The notes below the pieces were generated by a model, which was not told the origin of the DNA, ran no database searches, and saw nothing but the letters and a program-made list of their open reading frames with translations. DNA of 64,000 nt from Voacanga thouarsii (taxonomy: Eukaryota > Streptophyta > Magnoliopsida > Gentianales > Apocynaceae), in contig JANUWF010001165.1 in the NCBI GenBank assembly GCA_026120185.1, positions 3,534,001 through 3,598,000 on the forward strand, given 5' to 3'. This document shows, piece after piece, positions 32,615 through 45,552 of this stretch (its first letter is position 1; each line of letters begins with the position of its first letter). Made by a program: the position numbers and the translations under genes.

Positions 32615-34128
32615 ATAACTTTTAAGTGAATGATAGATTGGGGATAAATTACTATCTCAACATTATCATATTTAGCATAAAAAACATAGTGGGCTTCAAT
32701 AACTTCTAGAATGCAAAAGCAAAATTATCCAACAACTATAACATTGTCCACAAAGAAAATATCCTACCAGAATTGAAGAGAGTAGTTCATGAAAATCCAA
32801 AAAGGAAAAAATGAGCTTATATATATGAGGACATTATAGTACATGGTCAGATACAAAATGCAAAACACAAGGTCACTTTATTGAAGACGATAACATAATC
32901 CACCATAATCTTGTTTCCCATGTTCCAATTTGGATACTTCAAAGCATCTGCTATTCTAACTTTTTTTCAATTTCTCCACTGGCCAATCCTTATTATTAAC
33001 ATCAATTTAGCAATAGTTAAAAAAAAAAATGAATACATTCGGAAGACACAACAAATGTAAAAAGAATAAGGATTAGTGATAAATTGAAATATATACTTTT
33101 CCTTTTGCATTTTTAAGTTTTGATCATAAAACATTTTGACAAACATTTGAAAAGAATACAGAATGAAAAAAAAAAATGCTAAATGTTTAGAGTTGTAACT
33201 AAAAGCACCCCCAAAAGCTTCTAAAATTATACACCTATGAGCACCTCTTGGCAAATCTTAGATATGTTGAAGTAGAATTTATCTTTTTGGCTTTTGAATG
33301 AGTGGGTCATAAATGACCCTAAAGGAAATATTAGAAGAATAAAAATCAAGCAAGGTAGGACATGCAATTTTGAGATTGACTATCATGGCTTCAAAATATG
33401 AAACACATTTGCTAAATTTCAATCCTACTATTATTTGGTGCCCCTTGTAGGATAGAAGCTATACCTAGCTTATAGCAGAATATTCTAAATCATAAGAAAT
33501 TGAGTGCAAAGAGCATATGTAGGGTAAAAGATGATGCCACTTGAGGATTAATTTTTCAAAGAATTAAATAAAATAACCACCCTTATATGCATTTTTGTAA
33601 CAAAGTATCAATGATCTTATCTCTTCACAAGTAGATGCAAAACAAACACTCATCATTTTCATTGACCTTCTTCTCATTCATGGTTCCAACTATTATCTTC
33701 TTTCTTTTATAATTTAGTTGTACAGTAGTTTAAATTTTTTAAGTAACATTTCAAATTTATCTATCCAGAATTTTACAAAATTTTCTAGCTTCAACAAAAG
33801 AAAGTAGCTGGAATCATCTAGATAAGTTCATAAATAGGATACCTCTTTACCAATTTTTTCTCAAACACATTGCACACTTCGCAAAGAAAAGTAATTCTCC
33901 ATTTTATCATCTATAGATAGTGAATATATGAAACCAAGGGAAAAATAAATTGAAGCGTATATTCTATTATGTTATTTAATCAAATAAATACGGAAACATC
34001 AAGGGTTTTCAACCACTCCCTCTCTAGGGTTTCCCAAACTCCCTCTCCTTTTGTAAAGCAGTTTCTGAGGGTTTTCTCCTATTTCTTTTCATTTATGTTG
34101 TTTTCTACATGTTATTTCATAGATCTAC
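32615..34128. other. Unassigned region, then LINE-like 5' leader
   Basis: From 32615 to about 33990 it is AT-rich with no recognisable gene on either strand. From about 34005 the text changes to CCACTCCCTCTCTAGGGTTT-type sequence, plausible 5' leader of the ORF at 34129. Confidence 0.4.
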
Positions 34129-34380
34129 ATGGATAAGGGTGATCTCGGAAAGCTTTTGGAGAGTTTATCACTGCATCCTCCCAATATGCAGCCCTTGCAT
34201 ACCAAGAAGTAGGAGTTCTCTAAGGACACTCAAGAATGTCAAACCTCTCTTATTGGCAAGATTTCATGCTCTCAGGGGATCCAAATTCACAATATGTGAA
34301 TTGTGATAGAAAAGTCTTGGCGTTGTAAGAAGTTTTGCTTTGCCAGGCTATAGGAGAAAGTTTTGCAATTTTTCTATCAC

Positions 34381-36436
34381 CACTACAAGAAAAAAGAAAA
34401 ATTGCGACCACCCATTCGGTCGCAATTCGGTAGTGATTCACTAAATTGCAACCGAATTGCGACCAACCTTTGATAGTCACGTACTAGTAGTAGCTAATCC
34501 AATTTTGCGACTGAAATTTTTTTTTCGGTCACTAATTTGTGACCGAATTGCAATTGCATTTTCTATAATAAAATTAAGTAAAAAATTTTGACAATTTTTA
34601 TTATTTTTTAATTTGGTAGCTAAATAGCAATGACTTTAAAAAAATAAAAAGAAAGAAATTGTTGAATTTGACCCCACCCGGTTGACCCTCACAGCACCTG
34701 GGGAACACCCGCCACACTGGATTAGTGCCCCTGCAAGAAGAATGTGTTGAAGTTTGCGGTCCCTAGGATTTGAATGTGCAACCAACCTTTCACAATGTGC
34801 TGAAGTATACCATCTTGCCAAACCTGTTGTTGTGTCAAATGTTACCATAAATTATATTTATTATATATTTAGAACTTTTTTATTTCATTTCATTTTCAAT
34901 TATCAACTCATTTATAAATATTTTTAATATTAAGTTGAATGTGTTTTAAGTAAATAAAAAGTTATAATAATTTCTTAATTCTGAAGAAAAGATGTGATAT
35001 ATACAGTTTTAAAAATATTTTTTAATTTAATGACAATTATCTTTTATTCCTTTTTATATAATTAAATAACAATTATTTTTATTCTTTTTTATATTTATAT
35101 ATTAAATACTTTTAAAATAATGTTTCTTTTTTTCTTTTTTTTTTTGCTAGGTTATTTTTTACTCTTATTCTATGAAAATTTAAAAAAAAAAATAGAGGAT
35201 TACTAATTTAGATATGTTTTCATCCTTTAGTTGTAGTATTTATTTCTTAGAGTATCAAATATTGTTAAAAGTATTTTTCATTATAAGTTAAATATGAAGT
35301 AAAAAAAAAAATAGTAACTAATAATTAACAATTGAATTACACTCTAATTTATAAGCCATATATGTAACTTGGTAAATTTAACTTAAAATTTTTTCATGTT
35401 CATATATAAAGATTTACTTTTTGTCTTTCAGATTTATAATATTTGAGATGAATAAAGAATTATAATAGTTTGTTATTTGTAAAGAAAAAAAAATTGTAAT
35501 ATCCATGGTTAAAAATACTTTTCAATTAAATGACAATTATGTTTTATTCTCTTATATATAATTAAATGAAAATGATTTTTTTATTCTCTTATATATATAT
35601 ATATATATATATTTGAGTTATTTTTTTTATCAATGTATGTTGCTATTTTTTCTGTGATTTTGTAAAAATTAAAAATTAATTAATGAGCAATTAATCTAGA
35701 TATGTTTTCATATTTTATGTTATTTATTTATTAAAGCATCAAATATTGTAAAAGGTATCTAAGTGAAAAAAATAAAAAACTTATTAATACTTAATATGAT
35801 TGGAGAAAAAGTATTAAATTTTGATTAAAAATTAAATTACTCTTAATTCATGTTATGGCCTTCGACATATTTTTCGGCATATCATAATATACATAATGCT
35901 CAATTATAATACAAGTCATTATTTGAAACACTATTAAAATTATATATATTAAAAACATATCTCTAATATATATTATTTGATGGTTTAAAAAAATCATCTA
36001 ATAAAATTTTTAAAAATAAGCAATTAATTAAATAGCTACCAAATTGCAACCAAATAGCGACTGAATTGCAACTAATTATTAATTAATTAATTGAAATTTT
36101 AATTAATTCAGTCACAAATCGGTTGCAAATTTATTCATTCGCAAATCAGCCGCAAATTTGTGATCAATTAGTGATGGATATAGGATTTATAGTTTAGAAT
36201 TCAACGACAATAGTTTAGGGTATAGGGTTTAGTGACTGAATAGCTACTGAATTGAGCCGGTCGCAAGCTTCAGTTGCAAAATTGTTGCAATTCAGTCACT
36301 TTTTTTTTTTTTGCAGGAATAATTCCCGCAAAAAATTTGAGGGTATAAACAATTAGGTCGTGATTCGGTCTCTAATTTGGAACTAAATTAAATCGATCGC
36401 AAATTTCAGTCACAAAATCATGTTTTTCTGGTAGTG
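34381..36436. mobile_element. CACTA-3: small non-autonomous CACTA transposon
   Basis: The left end is CACTACAAGAAAAAAGAAAA and the right end in complement is CACTACCAGAAAAACATG. Flanking triplets CAC and AAC are an imperfect duplication. Subterminal TTGCGACC/GGTCGCAA units occur near both ends (34400-34560 and 36040-36420). The middle is very AT-rich, with a (TA)n run at about 35590-35612 and no transposase. LINE ORF1 coding text is continuous across it. Confidence 0.8.
34655..34850 (-). repeat. SINE-like element inside CACTA-3
   Basis: In complement, GGTTTGGCAAGATGGTATAC resembles a pol III A box region and CACATTCAAATCCTAGGG a B box, about 45 bases apart. A GC-rich body with a GGGCACTAATCCAGTGTGGC block follows, and then a short AT tail. 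This is the layout of a tRNA-derived plant SINE. The 70-codon frame crossing it is not a gene. Confidence 0.55.
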
Positions 36437-36780
36437 AACTCTCATGAATAGGTTTATTACATAATTGACAATAGTCCTTGGTGTTTCGATGATGTCATGT
36501 TGGTGGTTAAGCGTTTTGATAGATCTCTTCTTTTGTTAGATAATCTCTTTCGTTTCAATTTATTATAGATCTATATTTGTGGCATGCCTCAAGAATATGT
36601 CACTATGGTTGTGGGGCAAAAGATAGCTTTGCTATTTATAAACTTTGATGGTCTCCAAATCCAGAAGTTTCCATATATCAAGGGCAAGTTTTTTCGCTTG
36701 AGGATTCTTAACATGAACGCCTCCCTAACCTTTGTTTTTTATGTGGGTGTATGGATCACATAGTGATGTGTTAAATTTGG

Positions 36781-38167
36781 GTTATAAAAATTATGCAATT
36801 TTAACTTCATCCCCAATCAAGTTTTAATTAAAATATTAATCTCCAAATTATATATATGAGCTAGTATATCTATTATTAAGTAGAGTATAGGGAATTAATG
36901 AGTATCGATCCTCGAGGAACAACAATTGTTAGTTACTTTCATTCATTGTCTAACAAACCCAATAAAGTGATAAAGAGTAAAGGTAAAAATAAAGATAAAA
37001 ATATACGCAACTCTAGGAGAGTAAAACATGTAAGTAGATAGATACTCTTGAAGACATGAAAATAAATCATTTAGCAATTATTACAATTAATTATTATCTT
37101 AGTATCATGAAGGATTAATATAGAATTCATTCTCTCTTGAGTTATGGGTTCACTATCTCTTAGTTAATTCAATGGACATCTTTACCTTACTAACACAACT
37201 AAAAGGTGTCTAGAACACAAGTCCTTGATAATTATCCCTATCTCTAGACAATAAAGATATGAAATCCATTAATTCCCCTATCTCTAGGTGAAATACTTTT
37301 GGTCACTAAAATTCTTGACTTAACCTCTCTCTCGAGTTAGTTAAGAAAATCAAATTAGAATTGAGTAATTAAAACTATCTCCTAACCTCTTTCTTGAGTT
37401 AATTAGAAGAATGGTCCAATCTCATCAATTCATCACTTAAACAAGTAATCAAATACCAAGAATAGTAATTAATCGAACAAAGACTAAATTAATTCAATAT
37501 CACAAATCCAAAAATAATATCTAAATACAATAAAAACATTGATGTCATCATTGTTCAAAAGAAAAAGAAGAAAAAAGTTTTAGAAAGAACTTATAGACAA
37601 GCCCTCTTCTTTTTCCTTTGAAGACTTTCTTGAAACAATACTTAAATGATGAATTCTTCTTCTAAATAATGATTTCAATTTTTATCTCTAAATTCATAGG
37701 TTTTCCATCAACTTCTCTTGTTGATATAGGCCTCTTGGTTGCTGAAAAATGCTCTAGAGAAGTTCTATATCAAGTACAAGTTGAATACCAAAAGATCTTT
37801 TTGGTACATTCCAATTCTGTGTAAAAAAAAAAAAAAAGTTAAAGCGCCTCTGAACCCGACTTGAACTGGCACCTACTCACCCAATATGGGCTGGTGCTAG
37901 TTCCATTCTGGAACACCATGATTTTCTACCCTTTCCTCGATTTTCCCTAGTTTTTCCAGAGCAAAGTCGGCGCTGGTTGTTATGCTTTGGGTTGGCGCTA
38001 GTTCATGACTGGAAATCCGTCGTTTTTACTCCACTTTCATCAATTTATACATAAAATTGTCCAAAACACTTTTCACAGGCAAAATATCAAATAAGAAGGG
38101 ATTTTCTAATTATTAAATGAAAAGTATTAGAAAATAATCTCAAATAACTAGGAAAATATTGATACAT
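36781..38167 (-). mobile_element. Athila/Tat-like LTR, family B
   Basis: In complement it starts TGTGATAGGGCCTAAATG at 38167, directly after a polypurine-like region (CAAAGGCTCAAGTATGGATGA in part), and continues through TTATTTTCCTAGTTATTTGA-type text. It reaches a GATCGATACTC block near 36900, a segment often seen close to the 3' end of Athila/Tat LTRs. Its distal boundary with the LINE remnant, about 36781, is approximate. Fragments of the same LTR occur at 6240-6375 and 59480-59760. Confidence 0.6.
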
Positions 38168-38899
38168 TTAGGCCCTATCACATTCATCCATACTTGAGCC
38201 TTTGCTTCTCCCCAAGTAAACACTTAAGACAAGATAAAATAAAATCAACTATCTCAACACAAGTCTATCCATAATAAAGCCAAAATTTCTCTTCAACCCA
38301 GAACAAAAGTTTGTCATTCATTCAACCATTTAAGAAAAACTTTTGCAAACTCATGTATTAAACTAAATATCTCCAAGGCCCTCAAAGTTAAATTAAAAAA
38401 GCTCGTATTCAGTATAAGAAAATTATTCCATCGTTTAAGCTAAAACATAGACAACATAAATCATATAAGTTAAGTCATTAACCAGCTTCAAGCATCATAG
38501 AATCAAATTCACATAATCTCAAGTCGTAACATAAGGAAACAATTCACTCTTTTTTTTTGAAAAAATAGGGAATTGATAGCTTCAAGTGAATGGCTTTCTC
38601 TTCATTCACTGTATTAGCCCCCTTATAGTCATCATTTTTCTTTTTCTCATTTTTTCCTTTGCTTTCTTTTCTTTTCTTTTGCCTTCAGGATAGCCTAAAA
38701 AAAGTACACCAAATAATACTTGTTACTACTCTCCATATTGATCCTCTTTTTAGCATAGATTGTTAGGCGTGAAGAAATCACGTTTTGTAGCACTTTTCCT
38801 TAGCTTTTTGGCATGCTTTCATAAGATAAACCATGATTTACTACTCAAAATGTGCTCTCAAAATCTTTAGGACATTTGATAAAAATGAGTAGAAGTAGG
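38168..38899 (-). mobile_element. 3' internal region of the family B element
   Basis: It is homologous in reverse to 2950-3550. No pol or gag coding text is present; an AG-rich Lys/Glu tract near 38640-38700 matches the same tract at about 3040-3190. Family C LTR text begins at 38900. Confidence 0.6.
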
Positions 38900-40508
38900 T
38901 GTTAGTGTTATGCCCTAGAAATAATTACATGTATTTTGTATATTGCACATTTATTCAATAATACAAGGCATTCTTTTTCATTTAGTTTATTTTATTTATG
39001 TCTCCTGTGTATGTAAGTGTTCGATAAAGTCCTAGGTACAATACTGTGTTAAATAAATCATGATAGAGATCACAATTAGAGGTTTCTACTACATTGGATA
39101 GTGTTTATACTTAAATTATCCCTAGTCATAGTATTAATAAGATAGAACATCATTAGTACGTTAAGACTAGTACATGTTATCCTTCTTGATTTGATTAGGA
39201 AATAGTTCTCACATCCGTGAGTATTGTGATATTTAAAGTTAACATGTGAATGCTTGTTACTTGAACAAGTATATTGGATGACCTAGCTATGAGATAATCA
39301 AATCGATAACTATTTAGTGCTAGTGATAGAATCTCATTAATAGCAAATATGTAAGTATCCTTAGACATGAGATCTCCAGGGTACTTTGTTTGCTAAGCGT
39401 TATACTTTGATTCCAATCTTTGGAGTCCTAACAAGACTGCCGATAGGATGGATATTGGGTACAACATAAAATAAACGAAAGTAGTTGAGAGGGTCAATGA
39501 AGGATTTATCACTCCTAATAGTAGGGCATATATCACATGGTCACTTGTATAGAATCATTACTCGAGAAGTCCTTAGTCAAGGCGACTGTGTTGGAAATAG
39601 TTTCAATTGATACACATGTTGAGTAACAGATTCTGGAGGAAGTGCTAATAAATTCAAGCTAGACTTAATCACATTCTAGTAGGAGTTGGTACTAATTCCA
39701 TACTCTGAAATTAAATAAGAAATAGTATAATGATCAGAGTTTATTGCACTAATGTTTTGCTATTGAAAGATTCATGTCAAGTTACTTAACTTTCTAGTCA
39801 TTTGGGTACTCATGATGCATTACTAGATGTTGCTTATGATATGCTACATATTGATTTATTAATTAGAGAATTAATAAATTTAATCCTAATTATAATTAAT
39901 AAATCAATTTTGATTGTTAAAAGGATTATTAATTATATTATGACAGAATTAATTCATATTAGCTACTAATTGATTAGAAAACCTAATAGGTCACACACAA
40001 TAGAGGAATTGGTACTCAAGATTTTACTTGATAATATTATAGGGTTAATTTGTGAGAAGAAATAAATATTATTATGAGCTAATTATAAATTGTTATAATT
40101 AGTTAGGTGAAATTGTAATTATCTAAAAGGCTTTGGTTGAATTATAAACTTGTTACAAGGGGCTTAATTGCAATTAAATAACCATGAGCCGAAAATTTGG
40201 AAAAAGCTATGTTTGTTTCCAGAATGGTCTTGGAAGAGGAAAAAGGTTTTTCTGTACAGAGAAGTGTTTCACATAAGTTTTTTTTTCCAAAAGGGTGTTA
40301 AGGAAACAAGAAGGAAAAAGGTAAACCATGTTTTCCTACAAACTAGTTGGGGTGGCTTTCTAATATAGAAGTCATTGAGAAATTGTTCTTGATGGGATTT
40401 GATCTTCACAAAAAGAAAGCCACCGCAATTTTTCCTCTCTGAAACTTTCTCCTTGGTTTTTAGTTTTGACCGAAAGAAACACAGTAGCTTTTTCTTCTTT
40501 TTGGAAAA
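38900..40508 (+). mobile_element. Truncated LTR, family C, copy 2
   Basis: It starts TGTTAGTGTTATGCCC and follows 8721-10446 through AGTGTTCGATAAAGTCC, CCTAGTCATAGTATTAAT and GGTCACACACAATAGAGGA. After about 40100 it diverges and the CAAACA end is missing, because CACTA-4 begins at 40509. The overlapping short frames between 40168 and 40569 are not conserved. Confidence 0.75.
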
Positions 40509-40519
40509 CACTATAGGAA

Positions 40520-41130
40520 AGGAGTATTTTAGCAATGGCTTTTACTGTCGATGAAATAAACAGCGACAAATTTGCGACGACAAAAAACCATCGCTAAATA
40601 ATTGGTCACTGAGGGAAAAATTACGAGAACACTCAACAACCATCGCTAAGGGCTATGGCTTAGCGATGGCTAAATGACTAAAGTCAAACATAGCTGTGGT
40701 TATATGGCTGCTGTTTTGCGACGGTAGTGTATGTACGACCTTTGCTATTACGTAGCTAACCGCTACGGAATAGCGATGGTAATGAAAGTTTTAATTTTCA
40801 TTTTGTTTAGATGGCCGTCGCTAGTACATAGCTAGTTGCCGCGGTGTAGCAATGACTTTTCATTTTAATTTTAGTTAGTTTATATGTGGCCGTCACGAGT
40901 ACATAGGTAATTGCTATGGCATAGCGACGACACTAAATTTTGTTTAAATTGGCCATCAGTATTACGTAGCTACTTGCAATGGAATAGTGTCGGCCATAGA
41001 ATTTTGAATCTGCTTTGTTTAATGGTCATCGTGATACCCTTGTTAATTTGAGAGTATTTAGCGATGGCCGGATTTAGCGATGACTTTCTACCCTCGCTAG
41101 GGCCGTAGCTAGTTTGCAACTTGCACAACA
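40520..41130. repeat. CACTA-4 subterminal repeats
   Basis: Units such as AGCGATGGCT, ACCATCGCTAA, TAGCGACGAC and GTAGCTANTTGC(A/T)ATGGAATAG recur throughout, first densely and then as roughly 80-90 base higher-order units (near 40745, 40825, 40900, 40970). Confidence 0.8.
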
Positions 41131-41289
41131 TATTTATTATTATTACTCCATTTTCCCTGTAACATTACCTTATATTATACCTATTTATCAAAACAATAAA
41201 CAAACAGTATACAAAACCAAAATAGAATTTGAAATCTCTAAATTGCGTATTTAACAATACTAAATGGACAATGAAATGAATACAAATTT
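41131..41289. other. AT-rich 3' flank of TNP1-like gene
   Basis: No feature recognised; probably 3' UTR of the minus-strand gene. Confidence 0.3.
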
Positions 41290-43105
41290 GTCTAATAAAC
41301 ATAGATACAATAAGAATTACGGAGCAATTCCTGTAGGGGTGGAGGAGGTGGACCACTGATGCCGCCATGTAAAGGAGGGTGATGATCTAAGGGAGATATA
41401 GTGAAGTCCTCACCATCACCATCACCATCACCATCATTAGCTCTCTCATCAAGAATAGGAGGGGGCTGTGGTGTGGGCAATCCTATCTTCTCAGCCATCA
41501 CTGTCAGCAGCCCCAGCCATGTAGACATCACACCGCTTGTATGTCTCTATCTATCTCTTGTATCATTCCCACATCCATAGCTTAACCTTCTGGACCTTCT
41601 CATCTATCCTCCTATCAAAGTCATTGGCAGGAGCTGTAGTGGAAGAGCATAAGGGCAGCTGTCTCTGATACAAATGTTGATGTACGCGTGTTACCTCTGA
41701 CCCATGCCAAGACCTAACCTTTATTGAAGCCACCCGATGCCTGAAATAACATGGCCTTGTCATCGGGCATGACGAATGAGGTAACGGAGTTGTTAGAAGA
41801 ACCCTGTGAGTAACTTTGTCGTAATTGCTCCACATCTTCTTGAAATGGGAAAATAATGACAATCTTTACATAGATTATCTTACAAGAATTAAAGTAATGA
41901 TATTGAACGCAATAAGTAATTACTACCCCAACTGCGCACTGACAAACTCTTCTTGCTTGGGCACCTTCTGGAATATATGTAAACTCTTAAACATGTCCAT
42001 GTAAGTGAATCTACTCCCCTGCTCTCTCCGCTACAATAATATTTAAAGTATGATGAAGGTAGGATAAAATATGTAAAGAGGTAAGATTTTTTTTTTTTAA
42101 AGAATAAAGTAAATTACCAGATGATCCTCATTCTTAGTAAAAGGCCTCGACCCTCCTGTGTGAGTAGTACCACCGAGACCTACTCCTTTTTGCCGTGGTA
42201 GAAATCTGCCGATAATCCTTTGTCCCCTAATATCAACTCATCTCAGTCCAATCAGTAGGTTTCACCTAAGAAGGGCTCTTGCCAATCGCACGAGCCATGC
42301 AAAAGGTATTCAAAAATCTAGTTCGCAACTTCTTCTCCCAATTGAGTCGATCCTGTGCCGTCCTCATCTCTCCAGGTGAAATATTTTTGAAAAGCACATT
42401 TAAAACTTGCAATTAGAATATAATTATACTTTAGAAGTTAGATATAGTAGAATGCTTATGATGATGCAAATATTTTTGATGAAACAGAAATCCAAGCAAA
42501 TAAAGGAAAAATATATTAATACATGCATTAATGATGTTTGTAGGTATATAAAAAATGTCTTCACTCCTAACTGCAAGCACACTTTACATGGACTAAACTA
42601 CACATTTCTTACGAATATAGACATCACAAAAAAGGGTATATGAGTTATAAGAACCACCACAAGATAAGTGACAAACAATGAAATAATGCTTCCTAACTTT
42701 GAACCAAAAGTTGTATCTTACCCCCACTTCTGGAACTACATGTCCTTAACATTTTATGGGACATGTGCGCACGTAGGGTATACATTCTTGAAGTGCTAGT
42801 GGATCGTATCGGTAAGCAGTGAGACACAATTTGTAGCACCGGTGAGCCTTGAGCAAAGAAAATGAGTTCAATTGATTTTGTGAATTAAGTTATATCGAAA
42901 CAAAGTGAGGAATAAGACAACTGGCATATTAGACGACTCAGATGAAGGCCCCAACGGAGAAGGCTGTCCAGTCAGCTGTGGTGGATCCACCGGGGCGTGT
43001 GGCACTAGAAGTCATGGAGTCCGACTCGGAGAAGGTGTGCGCTCACCATCTAACTCAGCCACGGCAGTCCTGTGGGACCAGATGACTGTCCTCCGAAAGC
43101 CATAG
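41290..43105 (-). pseudogene. CACTA-4 TNP1-like (Transposase_24) gene, broken
   Basis: In complement: a Ser/Pro-rich N-terminal piece near 43100-42910 (DGERTPSPSRTP), then a VPEVGVRYNFWFKVRKHYF segment near 42740. Near 42380-42130 it reads WEKKLRTRFLNTFCMARAIG and then NR-VGLGGTTHTGGSRPFTKNE-type text, where GGTTHTGGSRPF is the Transposase_24 hallmark. Near 41850-41640 it reads EDVEQLRQSYSQGSSNNSV and AMLFQASGGFNKG, and finally a Pro/Asp-rich tail (LPTPQPPPILDERANDGDGD) at 41531-41330. Stops and frame changes separate the pieces, partly because introns are expected. The family binds CACTA subterminal repeats. Alternative: any single piece could be coincidental, but their order is right. Confidence 0.68.
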
Positions 43106-43236
43106 CAGAGTGCTATGTAACATATAACAAAAGAACAAACTGCATGAAATCTACTCCAACTTACATTAGTTTTAATAATTAATTAACACAAGATTACAAA
43201 TAAAAATAACAAGAAAAATTCTAAGTAGATATAAAC

Positions 43237-44424
43237 TGTTAGCCCTAAGGGCTTTCTCTTATGTTTTGACTTATGACAAACATTAATGTGAACTAACTTG
43301 TGTAATATATATGTGATAGGACATGTTTGACCTTAGTTCTTCTAAGGCATTCAAATATGATTGTTAAATAACTATTGAGCAATGGAATTCAAGTATGGAA
43401 GATCAAAAGGAAGTTCAAAGTATATGGGGTTGCATACCAAGAAGTCTTTATAGAAGAACTTTAGACTAGGAAGTGTTATTATGATATTTCTTATTAATTC
43501 CTATATCTCATTACCTTTTGATTCAATTGATTCTTACCTTGAAGCATACAAAGAAAAGGATTTCAAGGTTTTGAAAATCTTAGAATTTTGGATTGAGTAG
43601 TTTGGATGTTTCTGTATCCAAAAGATTCATCCAAAATCTTGTAAACTGTGTTGAATTGTTTCTGCCTGAAAAGTGCCATTTTTGATTTACTATTTGGATG
43701 CATCATCATCCGAAACTTGAGTCCAAAACATGGATTAATTTAACAGAAAAATTTTAGCAATTTTATAGCCGTTGGAACTTCACTTTTTGGCTCTATAAAT
43801 AGCCTCTAAACAAGATTAGACACATGATTTTTGTGACATTCTTCTAAGAAACACTAGTGCTCAACAGTTTACAAAAATCTCCTTTTATCAAGTGCCTCAA
43901 AGTGAATTCATATTTTGTCAAAGGTAAAAGTATTTGTGCTTTGTACCTTAGTGAACATCTGCTCAATCAAGTGATCTTTTATTGTTCTATTGATATTCAA
44001 TCTCTTTTATAGTATACGGTTGTGGTGTAAAACCCATTTGGGATGAACATAGAAGTGATTATTTGATTGAGGTTTTGGAATACCAAGTCCTCTCTTGTAT
44101 ATGGTACAGTTTGATTTCATTAAGTGGAGTAAATGAAATCTAGTTGAAAATCCTTAAGTGTGAGCTTAAGATAGTCGATGTAGATCTTGATAGATCGAAC
44201 CACTATATATTCTGTGTTTCATTTCTCTACATACATTATTTACTACATTGCATTTTTTCTCTAGTCTGAATCTAGATATATATCAAAGAGTTCTTGGATA
44301 ACTTTCTTTGTTACTATAAAGTTGGTCCAAGCAACTTGATGATCATCATTATTCTGTATATTAGACGAGTCAAAAATTTTTAGCTTGCCAAAAACTTTAT
44401 TCACCCCCCTTCTAAGGTTTTTCA
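43237..44424 (+). repeat. copia-2 5' LTR
   Basis: It runs from TGTTAGCC to TTTTTCA. TATAAATAG near 43795 is a plausible TATA box for element transcription and is kept in the right LTR near 53252. Confidence 0.9.
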
Positions 44425-44425
44425 T

Positions 44426-44440
44426 TTGCTATCAGAGCTT
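44426..44440 (+). other. copia-2 primer binding site
   Basis: TTGCTATCAGAGCTT just inside the left LTR differs by one base from TGGTATCAGAGC, the usual match to the 3' end of plant initiator tRNA-Met. Confidence 0.75.
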
Positions 44441-44484
44441 GGTCTACATATTCTTAGTTTAACAACCTTGTAGAAAAGATCTTC

Positions 44485-45552
44485 ATGGCAAGCTTATCCT
44501 CTCTTCCATATCTTGAAGGATCTTCAACAAATCGTCCTCCTTTGTTCAATGGAAACAACTACACATTCTGAAAAAATAGAATGAAAATTTATATGCGTTC
44601 TATCAATTTTGAGTTTTGGAATTTGATAAAGAAGGTCCTTTTATTCCATCAAAATTTGTTGATGGCAAAAAATTACCTAAACAGAATGATGAGTTTAGTG
44701 TTGAAGACAATGCTAAGATGACTCTAAACTTTTAGGCTATGAACATTTTATGTTGTGCACTAGATGCGACTAAATACAATCAAGTTAGTGGTTGTGATTC
44801 AGCCCATGAAATGTGAAAATTACTTGAAGTCACCAATGGAGGGACATACCAAGTCAAAGCATCAAAACTGGGGCTTCTAATTCATGATTATGAATTATTC
44901 ACAATGAAGCTAAATGAAAGCATCACTGATATGTTACGAAGATTCACTAATATCTCAAATGGTCTCAAAGCTTACGAGAAGGTTTATTCCTTTGGGGAAT
45001 AAAGTCGAAAAATTTTAGATGCCTTACCAAAAAACTGGCAGCCTAAAGCTCTTATAGTGGAAGAGTCTAAGGATTCAAAATCCTTACCAATCGAAGAGCT
45101 GATCAGATCTCTTCTAACTCATGAGATGAAACTTAAAAGGTTTCAAGAATCTGATGATCATGATAGAGGCAAAAAGAGAATAGCATTGAAAGTTGAAAAT
45201 GAAGATAAAGAAACAAGTCTATCGGAAAGTAGTGAGGGTATGGAAATGGACAATGAAGATTTGGCTATAATAGCAAAAAAAAAAAAAAAAAATCAGAAGA
45301 GTGTTTAACAAAGGGAACTACAAAAGAGGAAAGAAGTTCGTGAAAAAGAACAGACAAACCCTAGTATTCAAACCTCAATACTATGAATGTAAAAGTACTG
45401 ATCACTTCATTGCTGATTGTCCAGTTGCAAAAGGTAAGGAAGGAAGAATGCTTAGGAAGAAGAAAGACCTGAAGGCAAAGAAAGGTAAAGGATTGATGGG
45501 ACATTGGGACTTAAATGGGATTGAATCTGAAGATGAAGATTCTAAGAATTAA
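44485..45552 (+). pseudogene. gag: copia-2 gag, broken
   Basis: The ATG at 44485 gives MASLSSLPYLEGSSTNRPPL and FNGNNYTF, the start of a copia Gag (DUF4219/UBN2 type). SVEDNAKMTLNF, AMNILCCALDATKYNQVS, VKASKLGLLIHDYELF, MKLNESITDMLRRFTNI and ALPKNWQPKALIVEESKDSK follow, ending in a Lys/Glu-rich region. Stops replace Trp- or Gln-type codons (for instance after NNYTF) and a poly-A run near 45280 shifts the frame. The first knuckle reads YYECKSTDHFIADCP, so the first zinc Cys is Tyr. The normal role is particle assembly and RNA packaging. Confidence 0.85.

Larger units (their letters stand above)
34129..36780 (+). pseudogene. LINE-type ORF1 (DUF4283-like and zinc knuckle), split by CACTA-3
   Basis: The ATG at 34129 gives MDKGDLGKLLESLSLHPP, then TSLIGKISCSQGIQIHN and KSWRCKKFCFARL, up to the CACTA-3 insertion at 34380. 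After it, from 36437, the same frame continues NSPWCFDDVMLVVKRFDRS, IYICGMPQEYVTMVVGQKIA, INFDGLQIQKFPYIKG and KFFRLRILNMN. A neighbouring frame then gives RLPNLCFLCGCMDHIVMC, a zinc knuckle with one residue missing between His and the last Cys. W(x)FD, the inner hydrophobic strand and a following CCHC are typical of plant DUF4283 proteins and L1-type LINE ORF1. Stops are present in both halves. No LINE endonuclease or RT follows. Confidence 0.65.

Noticed and set aside
40168..40569. Overlapping ORFs on both strands
   Set aside because: Located in the diverged tail of LTR C copy 2; no domain and no conservation.
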